Shown here: positions 42,252 to 51,631 of the stretch, piece after piece
Position numbering within the stretch: the first letter of the stretch is position 1
Layout of the letters: the number at the start of each line of letters is the position of its first letter
Assembly (NCBI RefSeq): GCF_004137345.1
Contig: NZ_SDWV01000021.1
Location: forward strand, 23,921 to 87,920
From: Nocardioides zhouii
Lineage (GTDB): Bacteria; Actinomycetota; Actinomycetes; Propionibacteriales; Nocardioidaceae
Length of the DNA: 64,000 bases
Direction of reading: 5' to 3'
The notes under the pieces: generated by a model
The model's database searches: none
Seen by the model: only the letters and a program-made list of their open reading frames with translations
What the model was told of the DNA's origin: nothing
Made by a program: the position numbers and the translations under genes

Positions 42252-44084
42252 TCAGATGCGCATGTCGTCGTGCACGCCGACTTTGGCGAGCTCGATCGAG
42301 CCGTCAGGCAGCACCCAGTAGTGGAGCCGGCGTGCGGCCGGGGTGTTGGACTGGAGGCTGACCCGCCAGGCCCGTGCCCCGTCCTCGCGCAGCCTCTGGG
42401 GCGAACCGCCGGCGTCGTCCGTACGGAGCTGGTGGAGCTCGCGGCCCCCCGACAGCGCGGCCTTCCCAGTGACTACTTCCATCACCACGTCGGCGACACG
42501 ATCCGTGGCGAGACCGTGCAGGGCGTCGAGGCTCCCCAAGAAGCCCGTACCCATTGAGTAGTCGCCCAAGGGGCAGGTCGGCTGCTCCGCGGCTGGGATG
42601 CGCGTGGCCCACGCCCGCTCCACGAGGAAGCGAAAACCCCGCTCCGGGTCGGCGAAGGCCGGCGCATCAGTTGGACTGGAGGTCGCTCGCGACTTCCGCA
42701 GCTTCGTCCGGGACTGCTCAAGCTGCTGCGTAAGCCGGCGTACGTGGTCCTCGACCTGGCGCAGCTCCGTGCGCAGGTGCTCCAGCTCGATCGCGAACCC
42801 CTGCGCCTGTCCGTGCACCTCGTCTCGTTGTCTCTTTGCGGTGCGCACCTCTGCTTGGAGGGATGCGATGGTCAGGGACATCGACTTCGTGCTGGCGCTC
42901 TCGACCGCTGCGGCCGGTGGCCCTGCTGGGGCTTCTGCCGGTTCCGGCATCGGGCGCCGTCGGACGGCGCGGCTGCGATCGAACATCGCTGGACTCGGAC
43001 CGGCTGGTGCCGGCGTGTTCACTGGCGCGTCGGGGGCATGCGTCTCGGCGTGCGGGTCGGCCACGTCGATCTCGACGTCGAACGACACCACCTCGATGGG
43101 TGCCGTGGCAGGCGCGGCCTGCTCCGAGACATCTGCCGGGATCGCCGCGACCAGCCAAGGTGGGCCGCCCGCGAAGAGGGCGGCAGCCGCGACCGGTTCC
43201 TCGTCGTCGTCGATGTCGAGCAGGCTGAGGTGCCATTCGCCCCCTGTCGCGAGGACGCGTGCCGGCAGCACCTCGCCGGGAGTCAGTAGGTCGGATAGGT
43301 CGTCGAGCGGGTTGGAGGTGACGGCAGTGTGCGTCACGTCCACGGTGACGAGCGGGTGCAGGAAGACCGACGCACGGTCGGCTTCGACGGACTCGACCTG
43401 GACCAGGACGACGTCGTCGGCCGCGTACGACGAGAGCGCGACGTCCGGTTCGAGGCGGGACTCGCGTACGTCGAACCAGCGGCTGTCGGCGTCGTACAGC
43501 CCCGTCACCTCCTGGCCGGGCTGGAGCGACCGTTCCAGCGGCAGACCGGGGAAGGCCAGGGCGTCCGGGACGATGCCGACGCGCCCGTCCAACTTCACCA
43601 TCGCACGGTCGGCCACGATGCCGACCACGACACCCGTGAGGCGTACGCGCGCCGTTGTCTGCACGTTGTCGAAGAGGCCGGCTTCGGTCGCCATGTGGAG
43701 TGCGTCATCGATGAGAGCGGTGGTCGACTTCGGGCCCTCTGCGGCGCTGTAGGCGAACCGCAGCGGGGACCGTCGCGGATCGCTCGCCCATTCGTGGCCA
43801 ACCGGATAGACCCGTCCGGCGCCGCCGTAGACCTGTGTCATGGCCGGGAGGTTGTTGGACAGGTCCCACGAGTGCGGGCCAGTGGGCACGAGATAGATCT
43901 CGGCGATGTCGCCGACCTGGTCGACGATCTCCTCGATGTCGATCCACGGCTCCGTCCTGCCGTGCGGCGTCGTCACCACGATGACGGGTCGGTCCCTTGC
44001 GTTCCCGTTCAGGCGCGTTGCCAGAGCTCGGGCACCTTCAGGAGTGGTCACTCGTCGGTAGGCGGGCACGGTGCAAGCCTGCAT
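42252..44084 (-). CDS. Multidomain protein with S1-like and coiled-coil regions
   Basis: 610 residues; the start is uncertain (ATG at 44132 or later GTG codons possible). The N-terminal domain (PVIVVTTPHGRTEPWIDIEEIVD, then VYGGAGRVYPVGHEW) is of unknown function. At about 140-240 there is an S1/OB-like segment (RVRLTGVVVGIVADRAMVKLDG). After a Pro/Ala linker comes a coiled coil (SLQAEVRTAKRQRDEVHGQ...QLEQSRTKLRK). The C-terminal domain ends in RRLHYWVLPDGSIELAKVGVHDD, faintly like RelE/HigB toxins. It could be an accessory or effector of the cluster. Confidence 0.62.
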   Translation of the reverse strand: MQACTVPAYRRVTTPEGARALATRLNGNARDRPVIVVTTPHGRTEPWIDIEEIVDQVGDIAEIYLVPTGPHSWDLSNNLPAMTQVYGGAGRVYPVGHEWASDPRRSPLRFAYSAAEGPKSTTALIDDALHMATEAGLFDNVQTTARVRLTGVVVGIVADRAMVKLDGRVGIVPDALAFPGLPLERSLQPGQEVTGLYDADSRWFDVRESRLEPDVALSSYAADDVVLVQVESVEADRASVFLHPLVTVDVTHTAVTSNPLDDLSDLLTPGEVLPARVLATGGEWHLSLLDIDDDEEPVAAAALFAGGPPWLVAAIPADVSEQAAPATAPIEVVSFDVEIDVADPHAETHAPDAPVNTPAPAGPSPAMFDRSRAVRRRPMPEPAEAPAGPPAAAVESASTKSMSLTIASLQAEVRTAKRQRDEVHGQAQGFAIELEHLRTELRQVEDHVRRLTQQLEQSRTKLRKSRATSSPTDAPAFADPERGFRFLVERAWATRIPAAEQPTCPLGDYSMGTGFLGSLDALHGLATDRVADVVMEVVTGKAALSGGRELHQLRTDDAGGSPQRLREDGARAWRVSLQSNTPAARRLHYWVLPDGSIELAKVGVHDDMRI

Positions 44085-44533
44085 CGGCGGCATCGGTCGA
44101 GGGACCGGATTCGCGGAACCAGCTTCGAGCATTCATCCCGGTGGGTTGCGTGGGGGGGTCGGGCTCCTTCCTCCGAGCATGCGGAGGCGAAGTCATCGAA
44201 GACGCGCACGCGCACGGTCGCGATCGCGTACTCGATGCTGCGAGGCGTGCAACTCGATGATGCGATGTCGGCGGTGTGTGGGGGCTGCAGGCAGAGCGGC
44301 CCAACCGGGGTTTCCGCGATGCCCTGAAACGCCTGTCGCGCAGGTCGCTTGCTCGGAAGGTTCCTGCAAGCACCACTGCCGCAAGTCATGTCTGTCGGAT
44401 CGGGGTCCCTGGCCATCAGCACCAACGACTCACCTGGCGCGCACGCCGCGTCCTCTGACAGCGGGCGATGTCCCCGATTCCGAGAACGACGAAGCCGCAG
44501 GTCAGCAAGTGGACCCGGCTTCATCGACCTGGT

Positions 44534-44746
44534 CACCTGTATGGATTCGAAACCTAAGCTTTCTGATCCGTAGCAGCGCGTAACCTTTTTCGGGCCCATT
44601 CCAGGTCCGTCATCTTTGAGGAAGCGGCACGCACGTTTGCGCAGGTCAGAGGCGTGTCGGACGCCACGTGAGGGCTTGTGGTGGGGCGTGCGGCAAATCG
44701 TTATCAAACAGGCTTCTGGAGGGGTTCCTGCAACCGTTCCTGCACC
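44534..44746. repeat. att-like repeat R4 with tRNA-Arg 3' half
   Basis: Carries CTACGGATCAGAAAG on the minus strand and a T-arm-like GGTTTCGAATCCAT, then the conserved downstream block and the terminal direct repeats GGTGCAGGAACGG and TTGCAGGAACCCC. It is more diverged from R1/R2 in the core than those are from each other. A loose stem GAAGCCG/CGGCTTC lies beside it, as at R2. It is the right border of the signalling cluster. No gene is seen in 44085-44866 otherwise. Confidence 0.65.
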
Positions 44747-44866
44747 GTGAATCGTGGGGTCGACTGGTTGGAGTGGATGTCCTGGTTGCAGGAAGCGTGC
44801 CAGCTAATGCGACGGACGCCCCATGGCACCAACGCAGGTGTACTTCGCCCACTAGACGCGCCGCTC

Positions 44867-45382
44867 CTAGCGCGATGATTGTCGTGACTCTTGGAGACGC
44901 TTCCACTGGTCTGCGCGTTCCGCCGTGACGAAGAAGAAGACTTCGTCAGGTCGCGCGGGGGAGAACTCGGGGCCCCAACGGTGGATGCACGGAGTGCCGA
45001 GTCCTGGGAAGTGCTTTCCGAGAGTGCGGGCGATCTGCGTTGGCACGTTCTTCATGACGAAGTAGTCCCGATCTATCGCTTCTGCCAACTCGGAAGTGCT
45101 CACCGCCGCCGCCTCGCCTGGGCGATCCGAAAGATGGTCGAGCATTGCCACCACCGTCCTGCTCGTCTTGGTGTCCATGCTCGCGAAGCGGATTAAGAGC
45201 TCGTCAGTCCAACCGTCAGGAGAGTGCTCTGTGCTCACCGCGGTCTCAGCAGGATCCGTGGCAGCCCCCGTGGGGCGGAGGCAGCCAGCCAAGAAGGTCA
45301 GGACTGCCGGAACGTACTCATTCGGAACCGGGATGTACTGAAAGCCTGTGTTGGCGTCGGTGCTGCTGGGCGTGATTGTCAT
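44867..45382 (-). CDS. Unknown protein
   Basis: 171 residues; AGGAG precedes the ATG at good spacing. The N-terminus (FQYIPVPNEYVPAVLTFLAG) resembles uncharacterised actinobacterial proteins. The middle (TSRTVVAMLDHLSDRPGEAAAVSTSELAEAI) could be a winged-helix-like DNA-binding fold. The C-terminus carries EVFFFVTAERADQWKRLQ. Function unknown. Confidence 0.65.
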   Translation of the reverse strand: MTITPSSTDANTGFQYIPVPNEYVPAVLTFLAGCLRPTGAATDPAETAVSTEHSPDGWTDELLIRFASMDTKTSRTVVAMLDHLSDRPGEAAAVSTSELAEAIDRDYFVMKNVPTQIARTLGKHFPGLGTPCIHRWGPEFSPARPDEVFFFVTAERADQWKRLQESRQSSR

Positions 45383-45562
45383 GGAGACTCCTCGTGGAAT
45401 AGGTACACCACGCACTGTACCAGACTCTGGAACACTATCCGCGTTCCTGGCGATCTGCGCATGAAGCGTGACCGGCGCTGCGTGAGGAGGGCTGGTCGCC
45501 ACGGGCTTGGGTCTGTCCAAAGTCGTAGGCTGACGCAGACATCTGTGGGGAGGCATGGTCTT

Positions 45563-45688
45563 ATGGCCGAGTCGTCGTCGAGCACCCGCTCGGCACTGTT
45601 GGGCGGCGTGACTGAACCTAATGAGAGTGCGCCCATTCCGCCGCGACCCGGGCGCGCGGATCCGGTGAAACCGACGCCATCGCTGTGA
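45563..45688 (+). CDS. Possible small protein
   Basis: 41 codons, MAESSSSTRSALLGG and a Pro-rich end. GGGGAGG lies about 12 nt upstream, which is rather far. No homologue is recognised and the composition is low-complexity, so this is a weak call in the 340-bp gap between the two minus-strand genes. Confidence 0.2.
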   Translation: MAESSSSTRSALLGGVTEPNESAPIPPRPGRADPVKPTPSL

Positions 45689-45721
45689 CCTCCTCGATGA
45701 AAGGCTCCGGGGAGCCCGACA

Positions 45722-46972
45722 TCACGTAATAGTTGTGATCGGCTCTGGGACCTCGTCGTCGTCATCTATAGCAACCACCTGCAGGATCTCGCCCTCAGCA
45801 GTTCGGAGGAACTGCAACTCGGACTCGGTGACCGTCGGTGTTGCCGCGAGCGCACGTATGCGCTCTTGCATCTTCACTGCCTTAGGAACAGACCAGCCAC
45901 CCTTGAGCTGGATCCCGGTGAGTCGAGCGGTGAGATCCGCGGTGAGAGCTTCTGCGTCCTTCAGTTGGTCGACCTGCCCGGCTAAGAGCTTGCGCAGTGC
46001 CGTGTACGGGTTGACCGGGTCTTCTAGCGACGCCGCCGCTGCGGCGGCAACAAGTGCCTTGCGCCTGATAGCGATCGCGCCCCGCGCCAGATTCAGTTCC
46101 CGCGTGACGTACTCCAACTTGTCGATCTTCCCGAGCTTCGCCTCAAGCTTGCGGTAGTTAACCTTGCCGTCAGGCTCCACCAGTCCCTCGATAGTGCCGT
46201 ACAAACTCTTCAGGGTCTCCTGTGCGCGATGGAACTCGTCGATCGCACTCTTCAGTGCTAACTCCATGTGCGGGTTGCGGCCATCGAGCATCAGGCTGAT
46301 GGCCCGAGTTAGCAGTTCATCTGCAGATCGTTGGTCCGTGATTCGGTCGATGTAGTTGCGCTCCTCCTGACGACCGAGGATGGCCTCGACCTGCTGCTGG
46401 TGCGCACGTAGCTGACGTTGCCCCGCCATATCCACCGCCATGACCGTCCCGGCCACTGCGAAGACCGGCCAGCTCGCCGCGAGCGCGCCGCCGACTGCGA
46501 CCGGTTTAAGCACGGCATGGGCAGTCCTTCCCCCCGTCCGCGAAAAGCCCCGGAAGCCGGATTGACCAACTGCCTTGACCAGCTCTGCCCCCTTCGGCAG
46601 CACCACTTTGTAAAGAGTGGGGCTCTTCGGGTCGAGCGCCTTCACGATGTCGACGACCGACTGCTGAGCGGACGTATTGATCGGCACCGTCCTGTACCTC
46701 GTGATCTCGAGCTCGGTGACTGGGTGGTACTCGACAGCGATCGGCAACGCAGCTGTTTCGAGGGCCTCCCAGACGGAGATCGAGCCCGACTCTGTGGAGC
46801 GCAGGACCGCTTCGGAGACAAGGAGGCCCGACGAGGGGTAGGCCGTTGCGACGGCCGCGACAGCGGGCTGATCCTTGCCTGGCTCCGCAGGGAGCTTGCG
46901 GGTGCGTCGCCACAGCGTCCAGGTGAGGACGACCAGCATGAGAATGGAACCGGCAATTAGCGTGGGAATCAC
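45722..46972 (-). CDS. Unknown membrane-anchored protein
   Basis: 416 residues from a GTG. An N-terminal helix (LIAGSILMLVVLTWTLWRR) and a second hydrophobic stretch in the middle (VAVGGALAASWPVFAVAGTVMAV) are present. The rest is helical (RQLRAHQQQVEAILGRQEERNYIDRI) and cytoplasmic in character. The C-terminus is acidic (IDDDDEVPEP). No family is recognised; it could be a membrane sensor or effector. Confidence 0.68.
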   Translation of the reverse strand: MIPTLIAGSILMLVVLTWTLWRRTRKLPAEPGKDQPAVAAVATAYPSSGLLVSEAVLRSTESGSISVWEALETAALPIAVEYHPVTELEITRYRTVPINTSAQQSVVDIVKALDPKSPTLYKVVLPKGAELVKAVGQSGFRGFSRTGGRTAHAVLKPVAVGGALAASWPVFAVAGTVMAVDMAGQRQLRAHQQQVEAILGRQEERNYIDRITDQRSADELLTRAISLMLDGRNPHMELALKSAIDEFHRAQETLKSLYGTIEGLVEPDGKVNYRKLEAKLGKIDKLEYVTRELNLARGAIAIRRKALVAAAAAASLEDPVNPYTALRKLLAGQVDQLKDAEALTADLTARLTGIQLKGGWSVPKAVKMQERIRALAATPTVTESELQFLRTAEGEILQVVAIDDDDEVPEPITTIT

Positions 46973-47140
46973 CAGCTCAGGCTAGTTCGAATGCCGCAAG
47001 TGATTGCGCGAATGACCGATGCGTACCGCCGCGCGCAAGTCGACTGACTCTTGACGGTCCTTTGCGCAAGCGGTGTCAGCGGACTTAGCCCATTCCGCCG
47101 CGAAACGGCGTTTTGGGTCAGTGGTTCGCGGCAGATCGGC

Positions 47141-48136
47141 TCAAGCGGCCCGAAAGAGCGTCTCGTAGTGCCAGGCAAGCGCGTCCTGTCGGGGCTGGAG
47201 GTCCGCGTCGGTTGGCGCTGGAATCACGTAACCAGCCGCTTCACGTGCATAGAACTCTTCTCCGTTCCAGCCGTGTTCGCGCAGCTGAGGAGAAACCCTG
47301 AGCCGGAGGTCGGCGTCCACGCTGAGATACCCGCGATCGTACAAGCGGTGAACGTCCGTGCGGAGCAGCAGACCATTGGCGACGGCATGCTCGCCACCCT
47401 CTGCGAAAGGCATAATGTGTGCTGCTTCGAGGCTCGGGAACGTGGCACTCGCGGTGACAGCACACCGGTGTCCATAAGCTGCCGCGACAGCGCGTTTGAA
47501 GTGGCCTTGACCCATCCGCGGCCTGACGAGTACAGGTGGGCCGTAGCGCGGTCCCTCCCAATCAAGCTTGACCCCGCGAAGGTCTGGCTCCCACGCGTAG
47601 TCAACGCGTGCTCCATGTTGCAGCGCGGCGAAGGCGTCCATGACGTACTCGCTGTCCTGGCGCGGCTCCGCGCTGTCGAGGTCGTAGCCGGCGTAGGTCA
47701 CGATGTTTCGTGCCCAGTGCGGGGGCTCAGGTATCTCGCTACCGCGCTCGGCGAAGAAGATGTTGCGAAGGATGATGCAGCCGATGGTCGGGTCGGGATC
47801 GACCGATGAAGTCGAACGCGCTCGGTACCCCTGTGCGCGCATCAGCAGTTCAGCTTCGCTGCCCACGCCGTTGGCTACCCCCCAGATCGTCCACGCCTCG
47901 CTCACCCGCATCTCGACGTACTCGTCGAAGAAGCCTCCGCCGACCAGGTGGTACCCGGGGATATCGAAGCCATTGAACTTCTTCGGGTCCTTGGTCTTGA
48001 ACAAGAACGGTTCGCCAGGGGCAAGTGCCTTGAAGCCGTGTGATGACGGCTGCCAGAAGTTGGCTTCGGTGACGTCATCCCGGTCTCGGAGGAATGAGGC
48101 CCAGTGGTTGTCCGTGACGCCAACGACGATCCTCAT
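47141..48136 (-). CDS. HNH endonuclease with N-terminal PUA/EVE-like domain
   Basis: 331 residues. The N-terminal half (ANFWQPSSHGFKALAPGEPFLFKTK, then GYHLVGGGFFDEYVEM) resembles EVE/PUA-type domains that read modified bases. The C-terminal HNH domain has HRCAVTASATFPSLEAAHIMPFAEGGEH, then NGLLLRTDVHRLYDRGY, with the ordered His and Asn residues intact. It may be a modification-dependent restriction enzyme. Solitary, without a methylase nearby. Confidence 0.82.
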   Translation of the reverse strand: MRIVVGVTDNHWASFLRDRDDVTEANFWQPSSHGFKALAPGEPFLFKTKDPKKFNGFDIPGYHLVGGGFFDEYVEMRVSEAWTIWGVANGVGSEAELLMRAQGYRARSTSSVDPDPTIGCIILRNIFFAERGSEIPEPPHWARNIVTYAGYDLDSAEPRQDSEYVMDAFAALQHGARVDYAWEPDLRGVKLDWEGPRYGPPVLVRPRMGQGHFKRAVAAAYGHRCAVTASATFPSLEAAHIMPFAEGGEHAVANGLLLRTDVHRLYDRGYLSVDADLRLRVSPQLREHGWNGEEFYAREAAGYVIPAPTDADLQPRQDALAWHYETLFRAA

Positions 48137-48324
48137 GAGGGCAGCATAGGAGTGGCCGACGTCGCCGCCGACAGGCTGCGCCCTTCGCCGCCTGTTCGGC
48201 ATGCGAAACCTCCCCAAGGCGGTCGCCGCCGAGCTGGGCGCTCGGCGACACCCCAGATCTACGAGGCTCGCCGCGACTATCCGAGCACGTTGCGCCGCGG
48301 AGTGAGTGGGTGCGTACCTCTGCT

Positions 48325-48981
48325 TCAGATGACTGGGAGGCTTCGAGCCCGAGCGCGCTGTGCGCCTCGGATGGCACTCAGTGTCTGTCGGAACGGAGAG
48401 TGGCCGTTCTGGTCCAGATTCAGCGGCAGCACGTTGTGCTGGAGCATGTCGTGCTCGAGGAGCCACGGCTCGGGGGTCTCCAGCCAACACACGTGGGCGT
48501 GTCGACCCATCCATCTGGAGAGCTCGGCCTCGCCGGAGGCGAACGTAAGACGGGTTCCGCTTCCAACAAGCCGGAGCTCGATACCGAGGTCGTCAGCTAG
48601 CAGTGAGCCGAGTGTGAGGCGCAGAGTCGATCCGTAAGCGTTCCCGCGGTAGTGATACCGCAGGCGAGAGCGCACTGTCTGACGGCTGGGGCCACGGCCG
48701 TTGGCTGGCGGTTTGCCCGGCGAGATGCCGACATACAGCAGGGTGTGGCCGTCGTGCCTCACACAGCCGTCGGTAGGTACAACTGCAGGGACCTCGTCGA
48801 AGTACCACGCGTATACGCCGGGTGTGGCCGCAACGGGACAAGGGTGCCCAAGGACCTCGTCACGCGTGAACAGACGGTGTGGTCGGAGTAGCAGTGCAGC
48901 TGCCTCGTGGGTTGGCTCCACGTCCATTCGCGAACCATCCCACGGAGCAGCCGTCTCCCGTGCCCCATTCCGCCGCGTCAT
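48325..48981 (-). CDS. GIY-YIG nuclease superfamily protein
   Basis: 218 residues from the ATG at 48981; the ATG at 48927 is an alternative. GIY-YIG motifs appear as PGVYAWYFDEVP and HTLLYVGISPGKPP, followed by RQTVRSRLRYHY (the catalytic Arg) and a Glu in the SGEAEL region. The C-terminus lacks a recognisable DNA-binding domain. In this nuclease-rich stretch a defence or homing role is possible. Confidence 0.78.
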   Translation of the reverse strand: MTRRNGARETAAPWDGSRMDVEPTHEAAALLLRPHRLFTRDEVLGHPCPVAATPGVYAWYFDEVPAVVPTDGCVRHDGHTLLYVGISPGKPPANGRGPSRQTVRSRLRYHYRGNAYGSTLRLTLGSLLADDLGIELRLVGSGTRLTFASGEAELSRWMGRHAHVCWLETPEPWLLEHDMLQHNVLPLNLDQNGHSPFRQTLSAIRGAQRARARSLPVI

Positions 48982-49117
48982 GGCGCACCTAGGTAACAGC
49001 GAAGTCAAGCGCCTTCCCCGCCTAGGTCACGCTTGCTGTCGTGTATTCCGGGACCCGGCACATGAACCGCCCGCGCGCTGCTCTGTGCGCAGATGACCCC
49101 CCGGGCGATGCGGCCGG

Positions 49118-50104
49118 TCAGGCTCTCACCTGGAGCTTCTTGTACCGCGAAAACCTAAGCTCGTATCCGAATTCCTCGCCCTCGGCAGTCACGGCCCGGC
49201 CGCCAGTTCGCGTGGCGTCCCACAGCCACGGAAGGACGAATCGGGTGGCGTCATCCGGTCCGAGGCTGCCGATTTCAGCCAGAGCGCGGTCGTGTAGAGC
49301 CTCGAGATCTTCGGGATCCTTTGCGCCGACGGCACGTTGGTGGCCGTCAGTAGCAGTGGCGCGGGCCAGGGCGATAACGTCTGGTAACTCTTGAGATGTG
49401 GCAATGGCTGGTCGCGGCGTGGCGGACTTCTCCGCCACCTCAAGTTCTGAGGTACGGCCAGTGTCCACTTCGTCCAACTGGCCAACGACCATCTGGCGTT
49501 GTTCTGACGGCCTGAGTTCTCCGAGATTGCTGACGAGCATGGTGAGCATTTCCATGTACGCCGCGACCTCTGGGCGCGTGTCGTCGCCCCAGGTTCCCTC
49601 GATCAGCGGGAGGACCTTGTCCCAAGTGAGGTGGCTGTAGCGCTGGCCGTCGAGCAAAGTCGGAGCCGGTTTGGCTAGACGTCCGGTGATGTACGTCAGG
49701 TCCAGGCTGCAGTTCGGGTGGGCCGCCGCGGCCAGTCGCAGGTAATAGGGCAACTGGTCGGAACGGTGACTGCCTGCCTCGGTCTTGAGCTCGATGATCC
49801 AGACCCGGGCAGGTCCCAAGACCGCCCAGTCCGGCCACCCGTTGGCCGCGTCATCCTCGAGCTTGGGCAGCAGGTACTCATCGATGAACGTCTCTAGAGG
49901 ACCCGTGGATGGTCCGCGGGAGTGCGTGCCGTGGGCAGCCTCATCCAAGAGTTGGAGGAATCTTCGCCCCGAATCGCCCGGCGATCGTGGCGTGTTCCAC
50001 GGTGGCGGGTCACCGTCGAGGATCAGGGTGGTGACGAGTCGCTGAATGTACTCCTCCCGACCCAGATTCAGGCGTCGCCACAAGGTTGTTGGGCTCTCCC
50101 ACAT
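49118..50104 (-). CDS. PD-(D/E)XK nuclease-like protein
   Basis: 328 residues. The N-terminal half shows a restriction-endonuclease-like core: PDWAVLG (Asp), VWIIELKTEAGSHRSDQLPYYL (ELK with downstream Gln). The remainder is helical and acidic, then ends in GYELRFSRYKKLQVRA. The target is unknown. It is divergent from the macro-domain gene, 96 bp away. Confidence 0.75.
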   Translation of the reverse strand: MWESPTTLWRRLNLGREEYIQRLVTTLILDGDPPPWNTPRSPGDSGRRFLQLLDEAAHGTHSRGPSTGPLETFIDEYLLPKLEDDAANGWPDWAVLGPARVWIIELKTEAGSHRSDQLPYYLRLAAAAHPNCSLDLTYITGRLAKPAPTLLDGQRYSHLTWDKVLPLIEGTWGDDTRPEVAAYMEMLTMLVSNLGELRPSEQRQMVVGQLDEVDTGRTSELEVAEKSATPRPAIATSQELPDVIALARATATDGHQRAVGAKDPEDLEALHDRALAEIGSLGPDDATRFVLPWLWDATRTGGRAVTAEGEEFGYELRFSRYKKLQVRA

Positions 50105-50200
50105 GCGGAGAGCCTAGGCCTGCCGACGCGAGACCCGTGTGGGCTTGGCTAACGCCTGCGACTCCCATGGGCCCCGTGGCCTGACTACTACCGTGGCTGC

Positions 50201-50704
50201 ATGGAGGTCACCGTCGTGCAAGGCGACATCACCGTTCAGAACGTCGATGCAGTTGTGAACGCGGCCAACCGGCGAATGCGCGGTGGCGGCGGCGTCGATG
50301 GTGCTATCCATGCTGCTGGGGGGCGTGAGGTCCTCGAGGACTGCCGTCGCCGGTTTCCAGCGGGACTAGCGACAGGCGCCGCTGGATGGACCACGGCGGG
50401 CGCGATGCCTGCGCAGTGGGTCATTCACGTGGTTGGTCCGAACTTCAGACGTGGCAAGCGCGACCGATCGCTCCTGACCTCCTGCTACGAGCGGGCGCTT
50501 GCCGTTGCCGACGAACTCGGCGCGCGAACCGTCGCGTTCCCTTTGATCAGCGCGGGCAGCTATGGCTGGCCGAGGCTCGACGCGATCGATGCCGCTCTGG
50601 AGGTGTTCCGGACAGCACAGACTCGGATCTCAGAAGCCCGGATGGTTGCGTCCAGCGCGCGGTCTCATGGCGAGGTTTTGGCGCGGCTGGAACGAGTGCG
50701 GTGA
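50201..50704 (+). CDS. Macro-domain ADP-ribose binding/hydrolase protein
   Basis: 167 residues. Motifs of the MacroD/YmdB type: VVQGDITVQNVDAVVNAANRRMRGGGGVDGAIHAAGG (shown by the GDI, NAAN and GGGGVDGAI segments), HVVGPNF and FPLISAGSYGWP. It likely removes or binds ADP-ribose derivatives such as O-acetyl-ADP-ribose. It may counter an ADP-ribosylating toxin, but none is seen next to it. Confidence 0.88.
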   Translation: MEVTVVQGDITVQNVDAVVNAANRRMRGGGGVDGAIHAAGGREVLEDCRRRFPAGLATGAAGWTTAGAMPAQWVIHVVGPNFRRGKRDRSLLTSCYERALAVADELGARTVAFPLISAGSYGWPRLDAIDAALEVFRTAQTRISEARMVASSARSHGEVLARLERVR

Positions 50705-51233
50705 ATAGCTACTAGGGGCTCAAGGTTCGGGACAGTCGGCCTGCTGGAAGAGTTCGAGGACGACGACGACTGATGGTGCCCGGCGCGTCGCAGCGATCGT
50801 GCACGACCGACCGTCCCGACACCGAGGGCCGCGCGACTACCGGCGCGTCGGACAGGCTAGCTCGGCCAGGGTCGGCGGAATTGTCCATCAGGTACGAGAC
50901 GTCACGTAGCGTCGGCCATCATCTTCGTCGTCTACCAAGTGATGTAGGTCCGCGACGCTGCCCCGCAGCGGCTCGAGTTCTTGACAGGTGACAAGCTAGA
51001 GAGCGACCTGCACAGAGCCTGTCGTGACCGATGCGTACTGTCCGACCCATCACTTATGGCCTACGGGGCCATCGCTGGTGGCCGGGATTGATCCGCGGCA
51101 GGCACCTGCGGATGGCCGGTCATGTGCGTCACCATGGGGCACTACGGCATCCCTTCGCTCGCGCTCTCTGGTTCGCGACCTGAACACATCTCGCCGCCGC
51201 AGATATCCAATCAACACTGGCAGGAAGCTCTCG
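50705..51233. other. Intergenic stretch, no supported gene
   Basis: About 530 bp with no open frame that has both a ribosome binding site and plausible composition. It includes a candidate SD (CAGGAAG) for the next small gene at its right end. No repeats or hairpins of note were seen. Confidence 0.5.
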
Positions 51234-51446
51234 ATGACCAAGAAGCGAGCACTCCGCGAACAAATCCGAGCATCAGTGGCAAACAATTCTCCGGTGACCA
51301 TTCCGGTCCCCGGTGGTGAAATCGTACTCACGCCCAAGCGCGACGGCACGTTCGTGGCTGAGGTGAGGAAGGACGTCAACTACTCCCTTACGCTTGACGA
51401 CGTCAATGAGGCGGAAGAATTCATTCGAGCGTACTCGGGAGAGTAG
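51234..51446 (+). CDS. Small unknown protein
   Basis: 70 residues: a basic start (MTKKRALREQIRASVANN), then beta-type PVTIPVPGGEIVLTPKRDG and an acidic end (DDVNEAEEFIRAYSGE). AGGAAG lies 8 nt before the ATG. Size and charge suggest a small regulatory or antitoxin-like protein, but no partner is evident on the same strand. Confidence 0.55.
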   Translation: MTKKRALREQIRASVANNSPVTIPVPGGEIVLTPKRDGTFVAEVRKDVNYSLTLDDVNEAEEFIRAYSGE

Positions 51447-51631
51447 ATGCGTCCACAATGAGAGCGTTCCTGCGGGAGCGTCAGTCCGCCCGGCCTTCCA
51501 AGTCGTCAGATCTCGATCTTGCTTGGGATTGTGACAACTCCTGGTCGATACGGGATGCTGTCGCCGAGTTTACTCGGGTTAGGTAGCTTCGCGTCGGTCT
51601 CGCCGGTTGGCTTGCTGTGCTTGGCAGCCCG

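Noticed and set aside
44048..44707. 219-codon minus-strand frame across R4
   Set aside because: Frame differs from those in R1 and R2; overlaps the start of the S1-like gene; no codon bias.
13813..44746. CRISPR array
   Set aside because: The repeats are about 215 bp, few, kilobases apart and contain tRNA sequence, which does not fit CRISPR repeats and spacers; no cas genes.
51024..51233. Upstream extension of the 70-residue protein to 140 residues
   Set aside because: The extension has poor composition and no ribosome binding site; AGGAAG supports the ATG at 51234.
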